A model generated the notes under the pieces. It was given only the letters and a program-made list of their open reading frames with translations, was not told the DNA's origin and ran no database searches. From Chryseobacterium nepalense (GTDB taxonomy: Bacteria; Bacteroidota; Bacteroidia; Flavobacteriales; Weeksellaceae), in NCBI RefSeq assembly GCF_023195755.1, contig NZ_CP096203.1, positions 3,844,001 through 3,908,000 on the forward strand: a stretch of DNA of 64,000 bases, in the 5' to 3' direction. Below, piece after piece: positions 1 to 8,338 of the stretch. The stretch's first letter is position 1; every line of letters begins with the position of its first letter. The position numbers and the translations under genes were made by a program.

Positions 1-372
1 TCGTAAATTGGAACCTTTAACCTGCTGACGTCCGCCTCCGCCACCAAAACCTCCGAAGCCGCCTCCGAAAATATCTCCGAACTGACTGAAAATATCTTCC
101 ATGTTCATTCCGCCACCAAAGCCGCCGCCTCCGAAACCACCGTTTCCGCCAACTCCCGCATGTCCGAACTGGTCATATCTGGCACGTTTCTGTTCGTCGC
201 TCAGTACTTCGTAAGCTTCTGCAGCTTCCTTGAATTTTTCTTCAGCATCTTTATCGCCCGGATTTTTATCAGGGTGATATTTAATGGCCATTTTACGGTA
301 TGCTTTCTTTATCTCGTCGGCTGATGCAGATTTGCTGATCTCAAGAACCTCGTAATAATCTCTTTTTGACAT
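1..372 (-). CDS. dnaJ: Chaperone protein DnaJ (partial, N-terminal part)
   Basis: Hsp40 co-chaperone that delivers unfolded clients to DnaK and stimulates its ATPase. Only the first 124 residues lie in the window; the gene runs off the left edge. The protein starts [12 protein letters not shown] and shows a complete J domain with the HPD tripeptide in [10 protein letters not shown], followed by a linker very rich in Gly and Phe ([11 protein letters not shown]), the classic J domain plus G/F layout of type I DnaJ. The start is the only sensible ATG, at 372-370. grpE lies just upstream on the same strand (103-bp gap), so the two probably share a transcript, as heat-shock genes often do. The zinc-finger and substrate-binding parts cannot be seen. 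Confidence 0.96.
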   Translation of the reverse strand, partial: MSKRDYYEVLEISKSASADEIKKAYRKMAIKYHPDKNPGDKDAEEKFKEAAEAYEVLSDEQKRARYDQFGHAGVGGNGGFGGGGFGGGMNMEDIFSQFGDIFGGGFGGFGGGGGRQQVKGSNLR

Positions 373-475
373 GTCTATTCTATAATTGATTATTGATAAA
401 TGATAATAGATATTTAAAATGGGTAAATAAATGAATATACATCAATTATCACTCATCATTTATCATTCATAAATT

Positions 476-1012
476 TTAATTTCCGGTTACTACTTTTGCA
501 AAACGGATCACTTTATCTCCTAAAGTATATCCTGTCTCAATCACGTCTACAATTTTACCTTTAAGATCTTCTGACGGAGCAGGAATCTGAGTAATGGCTT
601 CATGGAAGTCTACATTAAAGCTGTCTCCCGGATTTACCTCCATTGCTTTCAGTCCTTTTTCGGTCAATTTGCTTTTAAATTTATTGTAGATCAGTTCAAC
701 GCCCTGAAGATCCGAAGGATTACCATTTTTGGCAATTTCCTTTAAAGCTCTTTCAAAATCATCCAGAACGCCCAGCATAGAAACCATCATATCCTGATTG
801 GCATACTGGAAAAATTCCATTTTTTCTTTAGACGTTCTTTTTTTATAGTTTTCAAATTCGGCGTACAATCTGATGTAACGGTCTTTTTCCTCTGCCAAAA
901 GTTCCTCCGCAGAAGGTTTTGCTGTCACATTGTCTTCTGATATCGCTTCATTCTGAATATTCGTTTCTTCCTGATTATTGATGCTTTCTTCGTTGATATC
1001 CTGATTTTCCAT
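476..1012 (-). CDS. grpE: Nucleotide exchange factor GrpE
   Basis: Releases ADP from DnaK and so completes the DnaK-DnaJ cycle in the cytoplasm. The 178-residue protein has the normal family layout: an acidic, Glu/Asn-rich disordered N-terminus (residues 1-35), a long helix with charged heptads (about 35-90, including RLYAEFENYKKR), and the C-terminal beta domain with the signature-like stretch VNPGDSFNVDFHEAITQIP and the ending GYTLGDKVIRFAKVVTGN. The ATG at 1012 is followed directly by the typical acidic N-terminus. dnaJ follows downstream on the same strand. The upstream region has no clear TAnnTTTG box but has a sigma-54-like element at 1040-1059 (see findings). Confidence 0.96.
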   Translation of the reverse strand: MENQDINEESINNQEETNIQNEAISEDNVTAKPSAEELLAEEKDRYIRLYAEFENYKKRTSKEKMEFFQYANQDMMVSMLGVLDDFERALKEIAKNGNPSDLQGVELIYNKFKSKLTEKGLKAMEVNPGDSFNVDFHEAITQIPAPSEDLKGKIVDVIETGYTLGDKVIRFAKVVTGN

Positions 1013-1039
1013 AATTCAATATTTATTTGGGTTAGTATT

Positions 1040-1059
1040 GACAAACATTCTGCCAAAGG
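1040..1059 (-). promoter_or_regulatory. Possible sigma-54-like promoter of grpE
   Basis: On the minus strand this reads CCTTTGGCAGAATGTTTGTC. It resembles the sigma-54 consensus TGGCAC-N5-TTGC: the GG is intact, but the -12 dinucleotide is GT instead of GC. It lies about 28 bp before the grpE ATG, a suitable distance. Weakly supported; sigma-54 use by this organism is not shown here. Confidence 0.3.
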
Positions 1060-1152
1060 AGAAAGGGTGACAATAAGGCAGACGAAAGTTATAAGTTAGA
1101 GGTTAGAAGTTTACGGAAAAACTATCAACGATCAATCATCAATCATTTTTTA

Positions 1153-1247
1153 GGAGCTTTTTCGCGCTATCCACTCATACTCCTCGCGCAGCCGCATGCT
1201 TTCACCGCCAACGCGTGCTGTGGGGTATCCGTTACTATCGCGGCTAG
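1153..1247. repeat. GC-rich structured intergenic element (flavobacterial repeat-like)
   Basis: A GC-rich block in AT-rich DNA. One end reads GGAGCTTTTTCGCGCTATCC and the other GGGTATCCGTTACTATCGCG followed by GCT. These ends resemble, from memory, a short element common downstream of flavobacterial genes, whose ends read like GGAGCT...GCTATCC and GGATGCCGCTGCTATC. The middle is rich in CGCG-type words. The family assignment is recollection, not a search. Confidence 0.4.
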
Positions 1248-1325
1248 GGTAGTAGTAAGGGTGGCGAAGATTCAAGAATTTTTGAAGGCGTGGCTTATTA
1301 ATTTAATCTAAATAATTAAATCTAT

Positions 1326-2666
1326 TTAAATTCCTTCTCCAAAAAATGTCTGATACAGAAGATAAACATTTAAAACAATTATAATAAAAGAAATGATCCA
1401 GACACAGATTTTTAGAAAGGGTTTATTCACGAATTCTCCCATCTTCGCTTTATCACTGGTAAACATCACTAAAGGAACAACGGCAAAGCTCAGCTGCATG
1501 GATAATATGACCTGGCTCAGTACGAGAAGATCCGTAGTGCCCTGTTCACCATAAAGAATGGCGACAATCAACGCAGGGATTACGGCAATCAATCTTGTTA
1601 TAAGACGTCGCAGCCAGGGTTTTAATTTAATATTCAGAAAACCTTCCATTACGATTTGCCCGGCAAGAGTTCCTGTTAAAGTAGAATTTTGCCCTGAGGC
1701 TAGTAAAGCAACGGCAAAAATAATGCTTGCCATGGAAGCGCCTAAAATGGGAGTTAGTAATTTATAGGCATCATGAATATCCGCTACATCATGATTTCCG
1801 GAAACATGGAAAGTAGCAGCAGCCAGAATAAGGATGGCGGCATTAATAAAAAACGCAAGCATCAGAGAAAAAGTGCTGTCTAATGTTGCAAATTTTATGG
1901 CTTCTTTTTTTCCCTCACTATTTCTTGGATAATCCCTCGTCTGAACAATGCTGCTGTGTAGGTATAAATTATGCGGCATAACGGTTGCCCCCAAAATTCC
2001 TATAGCAATATAAAGCATCGCCGGATTCTGAACGATTTCTGCTTTCGGCAGAAGTCCTCCGAAAATTTCGTTCACGGCAGGCTCTGAAATCACCAGTTCA
2101 TAAACAAAACAAGCGAGGATAATAAAAATCAGCCCGCCTACAATACTTTCAATCCACCGGAATCCTTTAGACTGGAGCAGAAGAATGAAAAGCACGTCTA
2201 TTGTCGTTATAACAATTCCCCAGGTAAGAGGAATCTGGAAAAGGAGATTGAGCGCAATGGCTGATCCAATCACTTCGGCAAGATCGCATGCAGCTATGGC
2301 AATTTCGCAAAATATCCATAATATAAAGTTGGTAGTGGGACTAAAATGATCCCTGCAGGCCTGAGCAAGATCTCTTTCGGCAACTACTCCAAGTTTTACG
2401 GATAAATGTTGTAACACCATCGCGAAAATATTCGAGATCAGTATTACGGAAAGCAGCGTATATCCGAATTGTGCTCCTCCCGCAATATCAGTAGCCCAGT
2501 TCCCAGGATCCATATAACCTACGGCAACCATCAGTCCCGGGCCGGCAAAGGCAAGATATTTCCTCCAGAAACTTCCGTTCTGAGGAACTTTCACCGAAGA
2601 ATATACTTCAGATAGTGAATTTGAGGTTTTATCTCGTCGCCAGGCGTTCTTTAAATTCAGATTCAT
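1326..2666 (-). CDS. mntH: Nramp-family Mn2+/Fe2+ transporter (MntH-like)
   Basis: Proton-coupled importer of divalent metals, mainly manganese and iron, in the inner membrane. The 446-residue protein has the diagnostic Nramp metal-binding motifs: DPGN at residues 53-56 in the first helix (GYMDPGNWATDIAGG) and MPHNLYLHSS starting at residue 230 in the sixth helix, plus about 11 hydrophobic segments. The reading frame extends 8 codons further to a TTG at 2690, but that stretch overlaps an inverted repeat and a good promoter, so the ATG at 2666 is chosen. The gene stands alone. The promoter-operator arrangement suggests repression by a metal sensor of the DtxR/MntR type, which is inference. Confidence 0.93.
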   Translation of the reverse strand: MNLNLKNAWRRDKTSNSLSEVYSSVKVPQNGSFWRKYLAFAGPGLMVAVGYMDPGNWATDIAGGAQFGYTLLSVILISNIFAMVLQHLSVKLGVVAERDLAQACRDHFSPTTNFILWIFCEIAIAACDLAEVIGSAIALNLLFQIPLTWGIVITTIDVLFILLLQSKGFRWIESIVGGLIFIILACFVYELVISEPAVNEIFGGLLPKAEIVQNPAMLYIAIGILGATVMPHNLYLHSSIVQTRDYPRNSEGKKEAIKFATLDSTFSLMLAFFINAAILILAAATFHVSGNHDVADIHDAYKLLTPILGASMASIIFAVALLASGQNSTLTGTLAGQIVMEGFLNIKLKPWLRRLITRLIAVIPALIVAILYGEQGTTDLLVLSQVILSMQLSFAVVPLVMFTSDKAKMGEFVNKPFLKICVWIISFIIIVLNVYLLYQTFFGEGI

Positions 2667-2672
2667 AAAAAT

Positions 2673-2717
2673 GTTAGAAATGACTAACAAAAGTAATTAA
2701 ATAAATGAAAACTACAA
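2673..2717 (-). promoter_or_regulatory. mntH promoter with overlapping palindromic operator
   Basis: On the minus strand there is a -33 TTG (2717-2715), a 19-nt spacer and the -7 box TACTTTTG (2695-2688), matching the Bacteroidota consensus. The inverted repeat GTTAGAAATGACTAAC (2673-2688) begins at the last base of the -7 box and covers the expected transcription start. A repressor bound there would block mntH. DtxR/MntR-type control is inferred from the neighbouring gene. Confidence 0.7.
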
Positions 2718-2726
2718 AATCATCAA

Positions 2727-2753
2727 TAAAAGATCCCGAAACATTTCGGGATC
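2727..2753 (-). terminator. Rho-independent terminator of the DUF937-OmpA gene
   Basis: Arms GATCCCGAAA (2732-2741) and TTTCGGGATC (2744-2753) are perfect complements and are followed on the minus strand by TTTTA. It lies 22 bp past the stop of the OmpA-family gene. Confidence 0.8.
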
Positions 2754-2775
2754 TGTAATATATATTTAAATAAAA

Positions 2776-4071
2776 TTATTTTGCAAAACGCACCGCCATT
2801 TTACGGTCAACGGCTCTTTCGGCATCAGAAGCAGAGGCATCAACAGTTGCAAACTCGCTTCCATATCCGTCTGCTCCGGTAATTTGTGATCCAACACCTT
2901 GTTTATCCAGCCATGATCTTATAAATTTTGCACGATCGTCAGATAATTTTTGGTTAGTGTTTTCATCTCCGGTTTTATCCGTATAACCTCCTATTTTAAC
3001 CTTAACATCAGGGTATGCTTTTAAAATAGCTGCCAGATTTTGGAGTTGGCCTTCAGATCCTGCTTCAAGCTGGTTGGCACTTCCCATTTTAAAATTTACA
3101 TGGTCAAAATTATACCACGTATCTTTTAATGCGTCATCATTTTGTGCATTTTTATAACCGTCTGATTTCAGAAAAGCAATCATTCGGTCTTCCATACCTC
3201 CTTTGTAGCCTTTTAACGGAGTGCCGTTCAGATCAATATCTTCATCTACCTGAGTAGCAGATATTCCTGTCGCGGTATTGTTTCCGGTAGTAGTTGCGGT
3301 ATCGGTTACCACTTCGCCGGAATCAGTTACCATAGTGGTTGTCGTTGTTTCTCTTTGTTCACACTGTCTCCAAATGAAATAGGCTGCGGCAATCAGCAAT
3401 AAAAAAGGCAAAAGCCATTTCCATATAGACCCGTCCTTATCTTTATTTTTATCGGGAAAAGTTCCATTAAGGGTTGTACTTCTGGTAACTTGAATTTTAG
3501 GTTCCTCCTGAGCCGGCATGTTGATCTTATCTCTATCATTGTCAAATTTATATCTTGCATCCCAGTCTCCCATATTAAGAGAAGCAAAGGAAAGCCCTGC
3601 AGGCAATAAAGTTGAAACAATCCCTTTCTGGTCATTAAGAAGACCTGAAATTCCGGCTTTATCCAGATTATTATCTGCAGCGTATTTGCTGATGGTGCCC
3701 ACAGTTGCGCCGGTAACCAAATGTAAAAGAGAGTTTGAAGAATTATTGCTGATTTCTGCGTAAGTAGCAACAGAATTCACAAGTCCGTTCATCTTATCGC
3801 CGAATATCTGCGTAAGTACACTGGCAATCGATGAATTATTTGAAGAATTTCCTGAAAGGTTATTCAGGATATCCGGTGAAGAGGAATTCATGATAGCATC
3901 CAATACTAAAGGATTATCAGAGTTATTGGCCAGTCCTCCTACTACAGCAGGCAATAATCCGCCGATCGCTTTTGAAATTCCCGATTCGCTTTCGCCATAC
4001 TGTAAAGCAGCCTGCGATACCAAAGCCGGTCCCAGCTGTCCTTTAATAAGATCAATAATGTTTAGAGACAT
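2776..4071 (-). CDS. DUF937 domain protein with C-terminal OmpA domain
   Basis: A 431-residue envelope protein with two unrelated ends. Residues 1 to about 160 are a DUF937 domain (MSLNIIDLIKGQLGPALVSQ, then GISKAIGGLLPAVVGGLANN), a family of unknown function rich in short helices. A single membrane helix near residue 220 (WLLPFLLLIAAAYFIW) leads to a Thr-rich linker and then an OmpA/MotB-like peptidoglycan-binding domain (about 315-431: KIGGYTDKTGDENTNQKLSDDRA). There is no signal peptide, so the DUF937 part is likely cytoplasmic and the OmpA part periplasmic, tying the inner membrane to the cell wall. It is transcribed alone with its own terminator. The role is unknown. Confidence 0.85.
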   Translation of the reverse strand: MSLNIIDLIKGQLGPALVSQAALQYGESESGISKAIGGLLPAVVGGLANNSDNPLVLDAIMNSSSPDILNNLSGNSSNNSSIASVLTQIFGDKMNGLVNSVATYAEISNNSSNSLLHLVTGATVGTISKYAADNNLDKAGISGLLNDQKGIVSTLLPAGLSFASLNMGDWDARYKFDNDRDKINMPAQEEPKIQVTRSTTLNGTFPDKNKDKDGSIWKWLLPFLLLIAAAYFIWRQCEQRETTTTTMVTDSGEVVTDTATTTGNNTATGISATQVDEDIDLNGTPLKGYKGGMEDRMIAFLKSDGYKNAQNDDALKDTWYNFDHVNFKMGSANQLEAGSEGQLQNLAAILKAYPDVKVKIGGYTDKTGDENTNQKLSDDRAKFIRSWLDKQGVGSQITGADGYGSEFATVDASASDAERAVDRKMAVRFAK

Positions 4072-4134
4072 AGTAAATTATTTTGAGATTAATGTTGTAG
4101 AATGCTATCAAAAACTCGTCCAAACGGCTGTGAT

Positions 4135-4174
4135 AAAAAAAAATCTGCAAAAATCCATCGGATTTTTGCAGATT
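4135..4174 (-). terminator. Terminator of proS
   Basis: A 15-bp perfect stem (4142-4156 with 4160-4174, loop ATC) is followed on the minus strand by nine T residues. It sits just past the proS stop at 4196 and is one of the strongest terminators in the window. Confidence 0.92.
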
Positions 4175-4195
4175 CAAAATCTCATTTAAGATAAG

Positions 4196-5671
4196 TTAAT
4201 ATGCTTTTGCAAACAAAACTCTTCTTTTTGAAGGTTTTCCGGAAATAAGAGATACGCCTTCCTCGATATCATCATCCAAAGGAATACATCTTATGGTTGC
4301 TTTAGTCTCTTCCTTGATCTGTTCTTCTTCTTCTGCAGTTCCGTCCCAATGTGCATATAGGAATCCTCCTTTTTCCTCCAGAACTTTTTTGAATTCATCG
4401 TATGAATCAACTTTTGTTATGTTGTTCTTTCTAAATTCGAAAGCTTTGTTATAGATATCCTGTTGTATGGTTTTCAACAAATCTTCGATGTAAGAATCCA
4501 GTCCTTCAATAGAGCGCACTTCTTTCGTAAGATTGTCTCTTCGTGCGATTTCTACCGATTTGTTCTCAAGATCTCTAGGACCCATTGCAATTCTTACAGG
4601 AACACCTTTTAACTCGTATTCTGCAAATTTCCAGCCCGGTTTGTTCTGAGTGTCATCATCAAATTTCACGGAAATTCCTTTTGCTCTTAGTTTAGCCTGA
4701 ATATCCAATGCTACTTCACTGATTTCAGCAAGCTGTTCTTCACCTTTAAAGATCGGAACAATTACAACCTGAATAGGTGCCAGTGTTGGAGGAAGCACCA
4801 ATCCGAAATCATCAGAATGAGTCATAATCAACGCTCCCATGAGACGTGTGGAAGTTCCCCACGAAGTGGCCCATGCGTGTTCTATTTTTCCTTCTTTATT
4901 GGTGAATTTTACATCAAAAGCTTTGGCGAAATTCTGACCTAAGAAGTGAGATGTTCCTGCCTGAAGTGCTTTTCCATCCTGCATTAATGCTTCTATACAG
5001 TAGGTTTCATCAGCTCCGGCAAATCTTTCGGAAGGTGTTTTTAATCCCTGAATGACAGGCATTGCCATAAAGTTTTCTGCAAAATCGGCATAGACTTTAT
5101 TCATTTTTTCAGCCTCTTCAATCGCCTCATCTTTTGTGGCGTGAGCGGTGTGTCCTTCCTGCCAAAGAAACTCAGCAGTTCTCAGGAAAAGACGTGTTCT
5201 CATTTCCCAACGTACAACATTCGCCCATTGGTTAATCAATATCGGTAAATCCCTGTAAGACTGAATCCAGTTTTTATAAGTATTCCAGATAATGGCTTCT
5301 GAAGTAGGTCGTACGATCAGTTCTTCCTCAAGTTTTGCATCGGGATCCACAATCAGTTTAGAAGGGTTATCCGGATCTGTTTTTAATCGATAGTGGGTAA
5401 CAACGGCACATTCTTTAGCAAAACCTTCTGCATTTTTTTCTTCAGCCTCAAATAAGCTCTTGGGCACAAAAAGCGGGAAATATGCATTTACGTGACCGGT
5501 CTCCTTGAATTTTTTATCCATTTCGTCACGCATTTTCTCCCAGATTGCATAGCCATATGGTTTAATTACCATGCATCCTCTTACTCCTGAGTTTTCAGCT
5601 AAGTCGGCTTTTACTACCAACTCGTTATACCATTTGCTGTAATCTTCGCTTCTTGAGGTTAATTTTGCCAT
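4196..5671 (-). CDS. proS: Proline--tRNA ligase, ProS type 3 (archaeal/eukaryotic-like)
   Basis: Charges tRNA-Pro with proline in the cytoplasm. The 491-residue length and the sequence ([36 protein letters not shown]) belong to the short class II ProRS that lacks the bacterial editing insertion and has a C-terminal zinc-binding-like region. Motif 2 ([10 protein letters not shown]) and the active-site stretch [18 protein letters not shown] are visible, followed by the anticodon-binding domain ([17 protein letters not shown]). It is divergent from the lipoprotein gene at 5819. A minus-strand -7-like box TATATTTG lies at 5791-5784, giving a leader of roughly 100 nt. Confidence 0.96.
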   Translation of the reverse strand: MAKLTSRSEDYSKWYNELVVKADLAENSGVRGCMVIKPYGYAIWEKMRDEMDKKFKETGHVNAYFPLFVPKSLFEAEEKNAEGFAKECAVVTHYRLKTDPDNPSKLIVDPDAKLEEELIVRPTSEAIIWNTYKNWIQSYRDLPILINQWANVVRWEMRTRLFLRTAEFLWQEGHTAHATKDEAIEEAEKMNKVYADFAENFMAMPVIQGLKTPSERFAGADETYCIEALMQDGKALQAGTSHFLGQNFAKAFDVKFTNKEGKIEHAWATSWGTSTRLMGALIMTHSDDFGLVLPPTLAPIQVVIVPIFKGEEQLAEISEVALDIQAKLRAKGISVKFDDDTQNKPGWKFAEYELKGVPVRIAMGPRDLENKSVEIARRDNLTKEVRSIEGLDSYIEDLLKTIQQDIYNKAFEFRKNNITKVDSYDEFKKVLEEKGGFLYAHWDGTAEEEEQIKEETKATIRCIPLDDDIEEGVSLISGKPSKRRVLFAKAY

Positions 5672-5707
5672 TAATTTTTTTTTAATTTTTTTAACTTTTC
5701 GCTATTA

Positions 5708-5737
5708 TTGTTATCTAAAAATAAAAATCTATTTTTG
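5708..5737 (+). promoter_or_regulatory. Promoter of the Gly/Trp-rich lipoprotein gene
   Basis: TTG at 5708-5710, a 19-nt spacer and TATTTTTG at 5730-5737 match the Bacteroidota promoter. The -7 box overlaps a hairpin (AAAAATCTAT at 5723-5732 with ATAGATTTTT at 5738-5747). Downstream lie three GGTACA half-sites (see next entry). Confidence 0.6.
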
Positions 5738-5746
5738 ATAGATTTT

Positions 5747-5778
5747 TGTACCTGTGGTAATGGTACATTTTTGGTACA
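5747..5778. promoter_or_regulatory. Cluster of three GGTACA half-sites
   Basis: TGTACC at 5747-5752 and GGTACA at 5762-5767 form an inverted pair 9 bp apart; a further direct GGTACA lies at 5773-5778. The cluster sits between divergently transcribed proS and the lipoprotein gene, in the leader of the latter. It could be a regulator-binding site; no regulator is known. Confidence 0.35.
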
Positions 5779-5818
5779 TTTTGCAAATATAATTTAAATA
5801 AAAAATTTTTACGTTATC

Positions 5819-6880
5819 ATGAAAAGAAATATACATAAAAATTTGCTTGGCGCCATTAAATCCAAAGGGATTTTAGCGGTGGCAGGCGGATTATTACTTA
5901 TGTCCTGCGGTGCCCAGATGGGTGGATACAGTGAGACAGATGGCGTTTATTACGACCCGAATAAAGACACCCTTCCGGAAGGCGTAATTATCAACGACAG
6001 AGGAAACAGGGTAGGAGAGGATTATAATTATTATCAGGATGATTCTAATCTTATTCAGAATGCAGAGATCAATTCCAGAACAGGGCGTTATGAAGACTGG
6101 AACAACTATAACTGGAATAATACAGCAACCGACTCAGACTGGGGAATGTATGCAGGAAGTGAAACCAACTACTACGATAACTCGTGGGGCTGGGGTTGGG
6201 GTAATCCTTGGGGCTGGGGCGGCTGGTACGGAGGCTATAATCCGTATTGGGGCTACGGCGGTGGCTGGGGCATCGGACTTTCATGGGGAGGCTCATGGGG
6301 TTGGGGTGCCGGCTGGAATATGGGCTGGGGATATTCACCTTATTGGGGCTATAATCCTTATTGGGGATGGGGAGGCTATAATCCATATTGGGGCTACGGC
6401 GGCTACTGGGGAGGTAATTACTATGCTCCTTATTACAGAAGAAGCGGTGTTAACGGAAGAGGATTTAATACTTATAACGGAAGTTTTGCCAATAAATACG
6501 GAGTTACCAGTTCAAACGGTTTCAGAAGAAGTTCTACCGGTAGCGGAAGTTTCAGAGACAATGCAAATAATGGAGGCTTTAGAGGATCTAATAACAGCGG
6601 TGGTTTCAGACAAGGAAATACTACCAATGGTGGTTTCAGAAATCAAAATGGGGTGAGACCTCAGGGCGGGTTCCGTAACCAAGGTCAGCCAAGACCAAAT
6701 TACAATTATCAGCAGCCTTCCCAACCAAGAAATGACGGCGGTTTCAGAAATAATGGCAGCTTTAATAATTCCAACAGTGGCGGTGGCTTCAGATCAGGAG
6801 GCGGTGGCTTTGGCGGAGGAAGCGGCGGCGGTTTTAGATCCGGCGGCGGTGGAGGCGGCGGCTTCCGTGGTGGCAGATAA
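5819..6880 (+). CDS. Gly/Trp/Tyr-rich repetitive lipoprotein
   Basis: A 353-residue lipoprotein of unknown function. The N-terminus has a signal peptide and lipobox ending LLLMSC, so Cys30 is the likely lipidated residue. The middle (about 120-205) is a low-complexity run of Gly, Trp, Tyr, Asn and Pro with repeated YNPYWG and WGWG units; the C-terminal third consists of repeated GGFR/NNGGFR units and ends in Gly-rich FRSGGGGGGGFRGGR. Such composition suggests a sticky, disordered or matrix-forming surface protein; this is inference. Similar proteins occur in other flavobacteria without an assigned role. The FadL-type gene follows after 29 bp and is probably co-transcribed. Confidence 0.85.
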   Translation: MKRNIHKNLLGAIKSKGILAVAGGLLLMSCGAQMGGYSETDGVYYDPNKDTLPEGVIINDRGNRVGEDYNYYQDDSNLIQNAEINSRTGRYEDWNNYNWNNTATDSDWGMYAGSETNYYDNSWGWGWGNPWGWGGWYGGYNPYWGYGGGWGIGLSWGGSWGWGAGWNMGWGYSPYWGYNPYWGWGGYNPYWGYGGYWGGNYYAPYYRRSGVNGRGFNTYNGSFANKYGVTSSNGFRRSSTGSGSFRDNANNGGFRGSNNSGGFRQGNTTNGGFRNQNGVRPQGGFRNQGQPRPNYNYQQPSQPRNDGGFRNNGSFNNSNSGGGFRSGGGGFGGGSGGGFRSGGGGGGGFRGGR

Positions 6881-6909
6881 TTTAAATTAAATAACTATTC
6901 AAAAAAATA

Positions 6910-8310
6910 ATGTTAAAAAAATCTTTAGCAATAATGAGTATTTCTGCTGCATTTTTTGCGCAGGCTCAAGATGTTTCAGTGATAAGGAATACGACGGATG
7001 TTTATTCCAATGCACCTAATATCGGTTCAGCAAAATTTAATGCCATGGCAGGATCTAACGGTGCGCTGGGAGGGGATGCCAATTCTCTTCTTACCAACCC
7101 TGCCGGTCTTGGAGTTGCCATTTCAGGAGAAATTTCGGGAACGCTTTCTGTTACCAGCAATAAGAACACATCTTCTTATGCCGGATCGTCTTACGGATAT
7201 ACGATCAACAAAGGAGATCTTGGAAATGTCGGAGCGGTAATGACCTTCCAATTGATGACCGAAAGTGCATGGAAATTCATCAACATTGGTGTGAATTACT
7301 CTAATCAATCGATCGATAATTATATTGAAACTCCCGGAAATAGTAACTTAATTTATGATTTTCCTGATGCTACGAGTTCTTCATTAGGCAGACACGCATA
7401 TGACAGATATGGCTATATGTCTAAAACGAGTTTTGGTGTAGGTGCAAATTATAACAATAATTTATATCTTGGAGCGGGTCTTAATTTTTTCAATTCGTCA
7501 ATTGACCAATCTGATACTGCAATTTTTAATTCTTTATCAAATGGCAGCTCAGAATACTTCAGTAAGCAAAACACTCCTTTTTATGAAAGAGGAAACGGTT
7601 TTTCAGCATCACTGGGGGTAATTGGAAAATTTGGGCGAAATTTTAGACTGGGTGCTGCATTGGAAACTCCTACTTTCTGGAATATTGACAGAAGCTATAG
7701 TTTTTATAATGACCCGATTTACGGTGATGATTATGCTGTTGAAGACAGAAAGCTGACTTCGCCGATGAAAGCTACCGTGAGTGCTGCATTTATTGCTAAT
7801 AAAAGTTTTGCTTTAAACGTCGATTATACATTGGGTTTAACAAAGCCTAAATATAAAGTATACGGAGATGCAGAGACTGAACTGAATGATTTCTTCAAAG
7901 ACAATTATAAAAATCTTTCGGAAGTAAAGATCGGAGCAGAATACAGAATTAAACAATTCAGATTAAGAGGAGGGTATGCGTATGCTTCAAGTCCTTTTGA
8001 TGCACTAAATGTTGACAGATATACGGATAATGGCGGTATCACAGGTCAGTCTTACAATAATCTTATTTTAAATGACAGGAATGCACTTTCAGTAGGTTTG
8101 GGATATGATTTCAGATCATTTTATATTGACGCATCGTATCAGAATGTAACCTCAAAATATAGCAATCCGTTTTTATATGGAGTTGTTGATAATGCTTATG
8201 AAGCAGGATATTATTCTCCGAGCCGTTTGATCTCAAGTGATGCATATGCAGTATCGGATGTGAAAAATGTGAGAAATAACTTCTTTATTACCTTTGGATG
8301 GAAATTCTAA
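6910..8310 (+). CDS. FadL/OmpP1-type outer membrane protein
   Basis: A 466-residue protein with a cleavable signal peptide (MLKKSLAIMSISAAFFAQAQ) and a predicted beta barrel ending in a terminal Phe (FFITFGWKF), the usual outer-membrane assembly signal. The segment FNAMAGSNGALGGDANSLLTNPAGLGV matches the FadL/TodX/OmpP1 hatch region (AMGGAxxAxxxxxxxxxxNPAGL). FadL relatives carry hydrophobic compounds across the outer membrane; close flavobacterial proteins are often called hemin receptors, but nothing here identifies the substrate. It follows the repetitive lipoprotein by 29 bp with no terminator between them, so a functional link is plausible. Confidence 0.88.
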   Translation: MLKKSLAIMSISAAFFAQAQDVSVIRNTTDVYSNAPNIGSAKFNAMAGSNGALGGDANSLLTNPAGLGVAISGEISGTLSVTSNKNTSSYAGSSYGYTINKGDLGNVGAVMTFQLMTESAWKFINIGVNYSNQSIDNYIETPGNSNLIYDFPDATSSSLGRHAYDRYGYMSKTSFGVGANYNNNLYLGAGLNFFNSSIDQSDTAIFNSLSNGSSEYFSKQNTPFYERGNGFSASLGVIGKFGRNFRLGAALETPTFWNIDRSYSFYNDPIYGDDYAVEDRKLTSPMKATVSAAFIANKSFALNVDYTLGLTKPKYKVYGDAETELNDFFKDNYKNLSEVKIGAEYRIKQFRLRGGYAYASSPFDALNVDRYTDNGGITGQSYNNLILNDRNALSVGLGYDFRSFYIDASYQNVTSKYSNPFLYGVVDNAYEAGYYSPSRLISSDAYAVSDVKNVRNNFFITFGWKF

Positions 8311-8338
8311 TGTAATATATATAATATTAATATAAAAT

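Larger units (their letters stand above)
1013..1325. other. Intergenic region with a GC-rich repeat-like element
   Basis: This 313-bp gap separates grpE from the downstream end of the Nramp gene. No coding frame is convincing. It holds a possible grpE promoter (1040-1059), a low-complexity ATCAATC tract near 1127-1146, and a GC-rich block at about 1153-1247 described separately. Confidence 0.6.

Noticed and set aside
374..475. Possible regulatory element in the ATTATC/TCATTT-rich gap between dnaJ and grpE
   Set aside because: It looks like simple low-complexity sequence, similar to tracts near 1127-1146 and 14180-14215, with no stable structure.
2667..2690. Eight-codon N-terminal extension of mntH from a TTG
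   Set aside because: The stretch is AT-rich, unlike any Nramp start, and overlaps the -7 box and the inverted repeat.
6039..6656. Long out-of-frame ORFs on both strands inside the Gly/Trp-rich lipoprotein gene
   Set aside because: They are by-products of GC-rich repetitive codons; they lack conserved domains, and the in-frame protein has a clear signal peptide and lipobox.
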